From the NCBI RefSeq assembly GCF_021088345.1, contig NZ_CP088156.1, positions 4,650,001 through 4,714,000 on the forward strand: a stretch of 64,000 bases of DNA, in the 5' to 3' direction. How positions within the stretch are numbered: position 1 is the stretch's first letter; every line of letters starts with the position of its first letter. The DNA is from Bradyrhizobium ontarionense. GTDB lineage: Bacteria; Pseudomonadota; Alphaproteobacteria; Rhizobiales; Xanthobacteraceae. A program made the position numbers and the translations under genes. The notes beneath the pieces were generated by a model. That model saw nothing but the letters and a program-made list of their open reading frames with translations, was not told where the DNA came from and did not search any database. This document shows positions 17,174-26,700 of this stretch, piece after piece.

Positions 17174-18115
17174 TTGTTTTGGCGCAACGTTTTTCTGACA
17201 ATGCTCATTGCGTTGATGGCATTGAGCTTTCTGCCATCGCTTCGGAAAGCGCGTCGTCGCCCGGTCCGGTTCGACCGCGATCGACCTTATCGGGTCTACA
17301 CCCGGGAGTTCGACGTGGAGATCAACGCCAACGATTTGGATGCGTTCCTGGCGGCGCTCCCGGATCCTGACCACGGCTACTCCGAGCGCTTTACCGAGGC
17401 TGCCCCGCAACAGCTGTACGACCTCGAAACGGAGCTCGCTGCAAGAGCAGAGCGTACGGCCCCGATCCCGCCGCAAACCGACGCCGACGATGCGATCGTG
17501 TCGTTGCTGATCGATCATTCCGGATCGATGCGCGGACGACCCATGCTCTTTGCTGCCCGGGCTGCGCTGGTCGCGTCCGACCTGCTGGAGAGCCTCGGAG
17601 CAAAGCTGGAAGTGCTCGGCTTCACGACCACGCGCTGGAAGGGCGGCCAGAGCCGGGAAAAATGGCTGCGTGACGGTCAGCCCCCTTATCCTGGGCGCTT
17701 GAACGATCTTTTGCACATCGTCTATTGCAGTGCCGGTGAGACGCTGGGAACGCAACACTGCGCAGCCATGCTGCGGAAGGATCTTGTCAAGGAAAACATT
17801 GATGGCGAAGCCATCGCATGGGCGGCATCGCGTCTGCGCCAGCGCAAGGAACGGTGGAAATATCTGATCGTGCTGTCCGACGGAGCGCCGGTCGATGATT
17901 CCACACTGATCGAGAACGGTGATGGCTATCTGAGCCACCATTTGCGTAGCGTCACCAGCGAAATCGAGGAGGCCGGCGACATTCAGCTCGCAGCGATCGG
18001 CATCGGCCACCCTGTCGAGCGCTACTACAAGCAAGGCGTCACCATCAGATCTCCGGACGAGTTGGAACAGACCATTGTTCAGCTCATCGGGCGGCTTTTG
18101 TCCCAATCGTCCTGA
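17174..18115 (+). CDS. Membrane-anchored CobT-like VWA-domain protein
   Basis: This is a 313-residue protein with an N-terminal membrane helix (about 4-20, NVFLTMLIALMALSFLP) and a von Willebrand factor A domain. The MIDAS motif is DHSGSMRG (about 115-122). The C-terminal half closely follows the end of cobaltochelatase subunit CobT: 'KENIDGEAIAWAASRL', 'LIVLSDGAPVDDSTL', 'YLSHHLRSVTSEIE' and 'LAAIGIGHPVERYYKQ'. The acidic N-terminal half of real CobT (about 600 residues) is absent, and there is no CobS (AAA+) or CobN gene here. The start is TTG at 17174, with GGAG six bases before. It follows draG by 33 bp in the same orientation. The function is unknown; a metal-insertion or MoxR/VWA-like chaperone role is an inference. 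Confidence 0.75.
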   Translation: MFWRNVFLTMLIALMALSFLPSLRKARRRPVRFDRDRPYRVYTREFDVEINANDLDAFLAALPDPDHGYSERFTEAAPQQLYDLETELAARAERTAPIPPQTDADDAIVSLLIDHSGSMRGRPMLFAARAALVASDLLESLGAKLEVLGFTTTRWKGGQSREKWLRDGQPPYPGRLNDLLHIVYCSAGETLGTQHCAAMLRKDLVKENIDGEAIAWAASRLRQRKERWKYLIVLSDGAPVDDSTLIENGDGYLSHHLRSVTSEIEEAGDIQLAAIGIGHPVERYYKQGVTIRSPDELEQTIVQLIGRLLSQSS

Positions 18116-18339
18116 TGCGCTCGTGCGCAGCCGCATATTCGGCTTGCGCGCAACCCATCTCGTCGGCCAGCGCGCGGCTGCGTCGGGCAGGCGCTTGCGC
18201 GGCAAGCACGCGGCTTGTATCCCGGGCGAACGCAGTCTTTGGCCGGCATGTTCACAACTTCACGTGACGATGTGGTCTGAGTCCGAGGAGGAGTTCGGCA
18301 ACCTCATCACCGGTGCCGGACAGGATTGGAGCAACGTCA

Positions 18340-19116
18340 TCAGAGCGATAGAAGAGTAACCATTGGCGCTTCGACGACGGTCATCTTCGTGATAACGTTG
18401 GCGCTGCCGAAATAGGCAACGAAAACAACCGTGCTACCCCAATTGAACTCGAGGGAATAGGCATTGCCGCCGGCCGTGGCGTAATACCCGGGAGGTGGCG
18501 CGTTGCCCGTGCCCTTTTCGGTGTCCCCGGCAGGCGAATTCAGCGCGACGACGTAGGCATTGTTTCCCGACGCGTCCTGGGGTCCTCCGATGATGCCGAA
18601 GACAGCAAGCTTCGACGAATTGAAGCGGAACGACAGCTGCATCCAGTTCGGGTTCGTCACACCCTGTAATGTTTCCTTCTGGCTCACGGGAACGGGCTGC
18701 CCAATGGGAAGCGGCGTCGACGCCGGCCCGATGCCGGGACTGAAGGCCTCGACCCATATCGGTGTGTTCGAGTTGGCGCTGATGTTGGTCACATTCAGAT
18801 TGTTCGCCTGCCAGTTGCGGGTGAGGATCTGCGGCTGAAGGCTGAGCGCCGGCGCAACGAAGAATTCCGGCGCGCCCGCGCCACTCGTCAACGCGAGTTT
18901 TCCGGCATTGTTCTCGGGGGAGGTGTTCTGGAAGCCGAGGATCATCGATCCGTTCGGTGTCTGGGGCATGGTCACGCCATCATTGACAGCGAGAATCACC
19001 GGCTCCCCTTTCCACACGGTCGTGGTCTGGGGATTCCCCAGCGCGCCCGAACGACGTGTCGGCGGAAGAATCGGCGGCATTGTCACCATAGACACGACAA
19101 GAGAAGCCGTCCGCAA
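18340..19116 (-). CDS. Tandem paralog 3 of unknown family
   Basis: This is a protein of up to 258 residues, one of three tandem paralogs behind the 3413-residue gene. It shares with the other two a start region 'GNPQTTTVWKGEP', 'TPNGSMILGFQNTS', 'NNAGKLALTSG', 'NWQANNLNVTNIS', 'TPIWVEAFSPGIG', 'NPNWMQLSFRF', 'GGPQDASGNNAYVVALNSP', 'PPGYYATAGGNAYSLEFNWGS' and a short end in SL. No signal peptide or membrane segment is evident; alternating hydrophobic residues suggest an all-beta fold. The start is uncertain: TTG at 19116 gives the longest form, ATG at 19089 or 19080 gives a form closer to the paralogs. It is the last gene of the block, 24 bp behind paralog 2. No known family is recognised. Confidence 0.7.
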   Translation of the reverse strand: MRTASLVVSMVTMPPILPPTRRSGALGNPQTTTVWKGEPVILAVNDGVTMPQTPNGSMILGFQNTSPENNAGKLALTSGAGAPEFFVAPALSLQPQILTRNWQANNLNVTNISANSNTPIWVEAFSPGIGPASTPLPIGQPVPVSQKETLQGVTNPNWMQLSFRFNSSKLAVFGIIGGPQDASGNNAYVVALNSPAGDTEKGTGNAPPPGYYATAGGNAYSLEFNWGSTVVFVAYFGSANVITKMTVVEAPMVTLLSL

Positions 19117-19140
19117 TCGCCAATAGCGCCCGGACAGGTT

Positions 19141-19827
19141 CTAAAGGGACGTCAATTGGACCATGACCGGAGACGACGTCATCGACGACAGGTTCGCCAC
19201 AAATACCACCGCAGCGCCCCAGTTGAACGGGAAAGTGTAGCTGTTGGCCGTCGTGGTCGCGTAATAGCCGGGCGGCGCAGCCACATTTGTACCGGCCCCA
19301 GACGTCGACGGCGCGTTCAAGGCGATCACATAGGCGTTGTTGCCGCTGGTGTCCAACGGACCGCCCACGATCGCCAGTGTTTCCAGAGTGGCAGAGCTGG
19401 CCGTGAAGCCAAGCTGCATATAGCTCGGTAGCGTCGTGCCCTGCGCCGCCTCTGTCACGGCGAGCTGAAGCGGCGTTCCAACCAGCAGCTTCCGCGGAAC
19501 GACGCCGGGGATACCCGGACCAAAGGCCTCGACATAGATCGGCGTCGCCGAATTCGGGCTGACATTGCTGATATTGAGATTGTTGCCTTGCCAGTTCTGG
19601 GTCAGCACGCTGAAGTAGCTCGCCAGCGCGGGAACGTCCAGGCGCCGGGGCTGCGACCCGCCGGACGTGATGGTCAGGACGCCCGCATTATTCTGTGTCG
19701 CGCGATTGAAATAGCCGAGCACCATCGAACCATTCGGGGTCACCGGCATGGTGACCCCCTGGTATTGCTGCAGTAGAACGGGCGAGCCGGTCCAGGCTGC
19801 GTTGGCCAGCGCATAGCCAGTGATCAT
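19141..19827 (-). CDS. Tandem paralog 2 of unknown family
   Basis: This is a 228-residue protein of the same family as its neighbours. Shared positions include 'TPNGSMVLGYFNRA', 'NNAGVLTITSGG', 'LTQNWQGNNLNISNVS', 'TPIYVEAFGPGIPG', 'LPSYMQLGFTAS', 'GGPLDTSGNNAYVIALNAP', 'PPGYYATTTANSYTFPFNWGA' and the ending QLTSL. Compared with paralogs 1 and 3 it lacks the tryptophan in 'YVEAF' and 'PSYMQ', so it is the most diverged copy. The start is the ATG at 19827, preceded by AAGGA at about nine bases; the open frame extends much further upstream but runs through paralog 1 in another frame. No signal peptide is visible. Function unknown; see the block as a whole. Confidence 0.75.
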   Translation of the reverse strand: MITGYALANAAWTGSPVLLQQYQGVTMPVTPNGSMVLGYFNRATQNNAGVLTITSGGSQPRRLDVPALASYFSVLTQNWQGNNLNISNVSPNSATPIYVEAFGPGIPGVVPRKLLVGTPLQLAVTEAAQGTTLPSYMQLGFTASSATLETLAIVGGPLDTSGNNAYVIALNAPSTSGAGTNVAAPPGYYATTTANSYTFPFNWGAAVVFVANLSSMTSSPVMVQLTSL

Positions 19828-19928
19828 CGGCGCACATCCTTGTTGCAGAAATCGACCGCTTGCTGGTATCGACCGCGTGCTGGCAGCGGTGATCACCGCC
19901 ACCAGCACGCTGCTTCGCTTCGAAGCGA

Positions 19929-20639
19929 TCAGAGCGAGATCATCTGTACGCTCACCGGCGCCGCCGTGGACGGCGACATGTTGGCAACATAGACCACCGA
20001 CGAGCCCCAATTGAACTCGAGCGAGTAGCTGTTGCCGGCGGCGGTCGCGTAATAGCCCTGCGGCGCGGGTGTTCCGGTGCCCGGCCCGGTATTGCCCGAC
20101 GGCGAGTTCAGCGCGACGACATAGGCATTGTTGCCGGACGAATCGGCCGGGCCGCCGATCACGGAAACCAGCGTCAGGTTGGCGGTGTTGGACGTGAAGA
20201 TCAGCTGCATCCAGTTCGGGTTGCTGGTGCCTTGCGCGACCGCCACTGGCTTGAGCGTGATCGCGGAGCCGATCGGCAGCGCAACCGGCTTCTGCCCAGG
20301 CAGACCAGGTCCGAACGCCTCCACCCAGATCGGCGTCGCCGCAGCCACGCTGATGTTGGTCACGTTGAGATTGTTTGCGCCCCAGTTGTGGACGTAGATG
20401 GTCGGCTGCACGAGAAGTGCGGGAACCGGCAGGAACGTCGGCGCGGATCCGCCTGAGGTCAGCGCCAGCTTGCCGGCGTTGTTCATGGACGACGTATTCT
20501 GATAGGCGAGCACCATCGACCCATTGGTGGTCTGCGCCATTGAAAGTCCATCCGGTGGACTGATCGTCGTCGGCGACCCGTCCCAGCTGGCTGTCGTTTT
20601 CGGAGCGCCGAGAATGGAAAATGCGTGTTTGGCTGACAT
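19929..20639 (-). CDS. Tandem paralog 1 of unknown family
   Basis: This is a 236-residue protein, first of the three tandem paralogs after the giant gene. The repeated signature is 'TNGSMVLAYQNTS', 'NNAGKLALTSGG', 'HNWGANNLNVTNIS', 'TPIWVEAFGPGLPG', 'NPNWMQLIFTS', 'GGPADSSGNNAYVVALNSP', 'PQGYYATAAGNSYSLEFNWGSS' and the ending QMISL. AGAGGAACTC precedes the ATG, a good ribosome binding site. The stop codon of the giant gene is 100 bp upstream. Composition is Asn, Gly, Ser, Thr, Pro rich with few charges, which is unusual for a cytosolic protein and fits a surface-associated or assembled structural protein. No signal peptide is seen. Family not recognised. Confidence 0.78.
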   Translation of the reverse strand: MSAKHAFSILGAPKTTASWDGSPTTISPPDGLSMAQTTNGSMVLAYQNTSSMNNAGKLALTSGGSAPTFLPVPALLVQPTIYVHNWGANNLNVTNISVAAATPIWVEAFGPGLPGQKPVALPIGSAITLKPVAVAQGTSNPNWMQLIFTSNTANLTLVSVIGGPADSSGNNAYVVALNSPSGNTGPGTGTPAPQGYYATAAGNSYSLEFNWGSSVVYVANMSPSTAAPVSVQMISL

Positions 20640-20739
20640 GAGTTCCTCTCAATATTTTCTGGCTTTGGAAGTACGGTCGATCGACTTGGTCGTCTCACTT
20701 CATTCCCTGCCGCCTCCTTTCTGACGCGTCCCCACCGCA

Positions 20740-23700
20740 CTACACTGGGCTGACATCGGAAAGCTTGAGCTGCAGGTTACTGAACTGCAGCACCGGCGTG
20801 TCAGCGCTGCTCAGCGCCGCATAGAGCGTGACGTCGAACACCAACATCGCGCCGGCCGGTGTCGCGTCAGCTCCAAAGATGATGTCGTTGTTGCCGGCCC
20901 AGGTGGCGATGGCTTTGGCGAACAGCACCGAGAAGTCGCCGAGTTGGCTCCGGTCCTGGCCATCGATATCGAACGAGCGGGCGAGCACGATCGGCACCAG
21001 CGGCGCAATCGACGTGGCGTCATAGGCCGCCCCGGTCGCCGAAGGCACGGCGAACCGGAATGAGCAGCCGATCTTGACACGCCGCGTGGTGCCGCTGGTC
21101 ACATCCGACCTGAGATGCGCGTCGACCAGCGACGCTGCCTGGACCGGATCAGCCAGCAGGTTCGCCATGATCGTGTAGATGCGCTGGCACAGACTCGACG
21201 GCTCCTGTGGGCAGCCCGCGCCCGATCCCTGGTTCGGCAGCGCGGTGACATCGACCGGCTTGGCGTGCTCGATGAACGGCGTAACCGGCTGGCTCGGCCG
21301 CACCTCTGGGGTCATGTAGACGAATTCCGACACGGTCTGCCATGTCGTGTTGTCCGGGGCAGTGAGCGTGATGAGGTTGCGCTCGACCTGAACGGAGGAG
21401 AGCGCATTCTCCGCGGCAAGCACGTTGAGCGCGTCGACCTCGATCAAATGAGCCACGCCGAGGGCGCCGACCGGCGCGTCCTGCACGGTAATCGTCAGAT
21501 GATCCGGCTTGCGATCCAGTGTCTGGTTCGGATACGGCGCGAGGTTCTTGGCCGGATCGAGCGCAGTCAACGACAGCGTCGCATTGGCGAAGCTGGATTC
21601 GCCCTGATCCAGCGGCCATGCAAGTGTGATCTCCTGGGTGCTGCGGTCATCATCGCGCTTGTCCGTGATCACGTAGGTATCGGTGACGTTGGCCAGCCCC
21701 GACGCTTTGCCAAAGGTATGCGGGGGGTTCCAGTTCGTATTGTTCCTCACCTCGTCGACGCTCTGGGCGAAACTCGCAACCGCCAGCGCCCAGTTCGGAT
21801 CGGCGAGGTTCTGCAGGATCGGCCGGACCACGCCGATGACCGCCGAGGCGCGAGCCAGCGCCGTGAACAGATCGAAGGGGCCGTCGCCCACCGCCAGCGC
21901 CTTCAGCCGCGACGCCCGCTCCGAGGTCGCACTGAGATTCGTGTTGTAGGTGATCGTACTGTTGATCTGGTCCTGCGCCACCAGGAACGCCTGATAGGTG
22001 TAGAGATAGCTCCAATTGGCGCCGTCGGCGATCGGATTGCCGGAGGGCGGCGTCGGCGTGTAGTCGGCCCAGCCCTGGCTGACCAGGGTCGGCGGCGTCG
22101 GATACTGGCGGAAGACGACCGGAATGGTCGTCACCGTGTTGGCCGGCCCGATATGTGGAACACCGTGCGGATAAGGATCGATCAGCTGCAGCCAGAGCGA
22201 CGGCCGCGCCTCGCCTGGTGCGCCCGGCGGTGCAAGGAAGTATTGGAGGTTGGTGACGTTGAAGTGCAGGTCGAACGGCACCGTCGCGCGCGCGACCACA
22301 TCAGGATCGCCGTAAAGGAACGTGAGCGAGCTCGACCCCTGGCTGCTGACGGCCACATGCGCGGTCGATAGCCCCGCATTCTGTCGCGTGCCGACGTAAC
22401 TGCCGCTGCCCGAACCGTTGGGCACGACGACGGTGAATTTCGAGCCGTCGACGCCCGTCACGGTGTAGACCGCGTTCGGGGGCGCACTGCCCGACGTAGC
22501 CGTGAATGACATGAACACGCGGTCGCCGGTCGCCAGCAGATCCGGGCTGCCGGTGCTGCAGGTCAGCGTGACGCCGCTCCAGGCGTAGCTGCCGCCGAGC
22601 ATCGCCTCGACCGGTCCGAACAGCTCGATAGAGCCGTCCGCCGCTGGCGACACCGATTGATTCCAGGTGACGTCGAATTGCCCGATCGTGTCCACCGAAT
22701 AGGCCGTCATCAGCGCGGCGCGCATCTGCTGCTCGAACGCGGTGGCTGCGACCGTGCGCTGGTCCGCCGTCCCGGTGAACGGCGATTGCGCACTGAACAG
22801 CCATTCGACCTCATATGTCGAATATTTCTGGGCCAACGACTCGCGCCCGCGCGCGATCGTGTCATAGGCAGTGCGCGCCTCCTCGAACGCCTTGGCGGCG
22901 CTGGCCGGCCCCAGCACGTCGTCCACTGTCTGGAAGAACGTCCGGTTGATCTGGTCGAGGTCGATATTGACGAACTGCCGCTGCGCCGGCAGTTGCGGCA
23001 ATTGCGCCGGCATCGTCGGCAACGGCACCATGCCGCTGTCGAGCGCGTTGTCGAGCGGTTTCGGCGACAGGAACCGTGGCCCCGCGTGGGCACCGACGCC
23101 GATCGAAATGTCGAGCAGCGAGGCGGCCGCGGCCCAGATCGACTGCACGCCGACGCGCGCGCCGCCCGAACCGTCGCGGGCCAGCCCGAGCGATTTGAGC
23201 GCGCGGCGCGCCTTCGCCGTGCTCGACAGATGCTGCGGCGGCGCACTCTGCGTGCCATTCAGGCCGACGGCAAGCTTCTGTGCCGGGAAGGCCGCGACGA
23301 AATCGGCAGCGAAAGCCGACATGTTGTTGGCGCCACCAGTGTTGGCGACCAGGGTCGAGGCAACGTTCTGCGCCGAAGGATAGATGATGGTGCCGAACTG
23401 GTCCTTCAGATACGGCGAGATCAGATTCGGGTCGCGCAGGATCCCGAACAGCACCGTGATCGCGAACAAGGGCGGCAGCGTGCCGGGTCCGGTGACCGCC
23501 ATCGCGATCGTCACCGGCCCTGGGAAATCCTGGCTCGTCCCCGCGAGCCAGTCGACGATGCCGTCGATCATCCCGATCACGTTGCTGGAGTCGGAACTGC
23601 CGACCGGGAACTGCACCAGGCTGACGCCATCCGCCTGCAGCGCCAGGCTGGTCTCGACGTAGAACGAGACACCCGGCCCGCTGAGCTGAGTCGCGATGGT

Positions 23701-26700
23701 CTGGAAGCTGACCAGCGCGGCTTGCTTCTGCACATCCGACATGCCGTCGAACGTCGACTCGCTCGGGGTCAGGCGGATGATGATCGTGTTCGGCTTCGCG
23801 AGACCGCCCCCGAAATCGAAGCTCGGAACCACGCCCATCCACTGGTCGACCGGAACAATCGGATCGAAATAGAGATTGGTGGCGGAGAAGCTGCTCGGCG
23901 TCGGCAGCTGATTGCCGAAAGCGTCGTTGGTGAAGAAGGACAGCGTGAACGGATCGTCGATGCTGGCGTAGCGATCGGGATTCGCGACGCCGACATTGGC
24001 CTTGGCGACGTTGTAGAGTGGCGCGAACACGCGATAGTCGCTGTTCGGATCGCCCTCCGCCGGCCGCTGCGGCTGCAGGGGCGCCGACAGATTGCTGGCG
24101 ATGAAACCGGCGCTCGCCTGCACCCGGTAGGTCACCAACGCGTAGAGCGCGTTGAGCGCGGCCGGGGCCGCCGCCATCGCCATGAGCGCGCCGTGCAGTT
24201 CGTCGTCGGCCAGGCCCGCGGCGCGCAGCAGCTTGATGGCTTCGTCGCGCGTCGGGCCCTGAGTGGATACACGCTGCGCCCTGGCAGCGAATTCCGGCGT
24301 GGCCTTCAGCCGCATCGTATCGTCGGAGCGCGCGAGCGAGACCCCGAAGGTGCCGGCAGCGACCTTGACGTAGCGCGTCTCCAATGCCGGATCGTCGGTT
24401 TCGGCGTAATAAACCAGACTGCTCTGGGTATTCGCGAGCACGACCGCATTGTGATAGGGCTCAACGACGAGCGGCGATGCCTCGACATTGGCGCCCGTCG
24501 ATGCTGTGTAGCTGACCAACAGCGTCACCTGCCCGACGCCCTTGACGAACAGCGCCGTCGGCAGCGAATGAGCACTGGCATCGAGATAGCGCAGATAGTA
24601 GCCGCTGGCGTTGGTGACGGTCGCCTGCTGCACGATCTGGACGAAGCTGTAACCGCCATCGTCGGTGACCGCCGAGGTCGCACCGACGGCGACACCGACC
24701 GGCAAAGGCGTCGCCATCGCCCTCAGCCCCGGCGGGGGCTGCGACACCGAGGTGGTGTTGGTGCGAAGCACGAAGACGGCGGTGGGATCAACCGTGGCGG
24801 AGACGAGTCCGGGCGCATTCGCGGCCGTCTGGTAGAGGATCTGCAGCGACGCAATCGGCCGCTCGCCGGCGCGCAGGGCCGCAAGGATCTCGCCGAGCAG
24901 CGCCTCGTCCGACTGGCTCGCCCCCGACAGGCCGAAGATGTCCGCCAGCACGCTGCCCTGCGTCTCGCCGGCAATCTGTTTGACCGTCAGATTGATGGCC
25001 GTCGCGAGGGCGACATCGGCTGCGGGCAGCGGTGTGCCGTCGGGCAGATAGGCGCCGTCGGCCGCACGCGACTTGACCAGCACCGGGATGCCATTGGATC
25101 CCTGCGCCGCCTGCAGGCGCATGAGGGCAGATGGGAAAGTGCGCAGGCTGAGCGCATTGCCCGCCGGCGGCGTCCATACAATGGCGCTGTCGAAGGCGAA
25201 GGCCTGCGGACCGGTCGAGGTCAGATCGATCGGCGTCGGCTGGCCGGGCTTGGCCACCGACCCCTCGGTCAGCTTGGTGTAGGGATCGACCCATGTGCTG
25301 GTCAAATCGAACGGGACGTCGGCGACCAGCCAGGTCTGCTTCATGTCGGGATTGGTCAGTTTGATCCCGTAGGTATTGTCCTTGGCGAAGCCGCCCACCG
25401 GGAACTGCTGCCACAGCACCGCAAACAGCGGGTTGGTGGCGGGATCCGGCGCGCCGCCGGGCACCGTCATGCCCGGCGTGAAGGGCAGCCGCAGGCCGCC
25501 GCGCAATGCGCTCGACATCTGACCGGCGAGTTGCTGGTAGAGCGACTGCGCCGTCGTTGATGGCGCGCTCGCAATGGCACAGAACAGGTCGGTGAGCTTG
25601 GCCTTCTCCAGATTCTGGTTCTGCATCGTGACCAAGAGCTGGTGCACGGCGCCACGGATCAGCCCCTTGAAGAAGTCGAGGAAAATCTCCTGGCTCAGCG
25701 GCGCAGTCGCTTCCATCAACATGCGCGCCGTCGGCGCGTTCTGTGTCTGGTTGACGAACAGCTGATTGAAATAATCGTCCACGTCCCGCAGGTAAGTCAG
25801 CGCGACCACGTTCTTCGATTCGAACTGATAGGAGAAGTCGGCCGGCTTCCCATCGAGGGTGCGACCGCTGGTGGAGATGTTGAGGAACGGCGGCATCGGG
25901 AACACGGTGGCATGCGTGTCCTGGGTCGGCAGCGCCACGGTGCCCTTGAAATTGGCGAGCTGCGCCAGGATCGTCGGATAGTCGAGCCAGCCGGTGAGCA
26001 ATTCCGGCAGGCTGTCGATATCGCGCATTCCCACCCGGCCCGTGTCGGGATCGCTTTCGAGCCAGACCTCGGCGTCGTAGCTCGGCAGATTCAACGCATG
26101 CATCAGGGCAAACGTCGCAAGCTGCGTTGCCGTCGCCTCGAACGGCTTGAAGTCGGCATATGTCGGCTGCGGCTTGGGCGCCGTCTCATACTCGACACCG
26201 AGTGACACCACGGCCCACGGCACGCCGTCATGGGTGGCGTCCGGGAATATCACGGTCAGCTCCGGCAGATAGAGCAGCGGCAGCGTGGCATTCAGTCCGG
26301 GCAACAGGCCCACCGCCGGCGCCTCGAGCAGCCTTCGCGCGGACACGACATTGGCCAGCAGCGCGGCTTTCGCATCATTCGGCTTGCCGACCAGGTACCA
26401 ATCGAAGCGGAACGACGCATTGAAGCTGAAGCTGATGGTGACCGAGAACAAGAACAGGTTGATCTTCACGCTGACGCTGACGCTGACGCTCGCTTCGATA
26501 TAGAGAAGGATCGTCCCGTCGGCGCCCGCCACGGCGTGTTCGTAAGTGAGGACCAGGCCGATACTGGCCTGCAGGCGGACATTGACGCTCGCCTTGATGA
26601 TGACGAAGTCGATCGAGCCGTAGAGCTCGCCGATGATGCCGAACTGGCCTTGCAGCGACAACGCATCCGGCGTGCGCATGATGTCGGTGCCGCCGCTGGT

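Noticed and set aside
19828..20652. N-terminal extension of paralog 2 through paralog 1.
   Set aside because: The extension is paralog 1 read in another frame; the ATG at 19827 with its own ribosome binding site starts the homologous protein.
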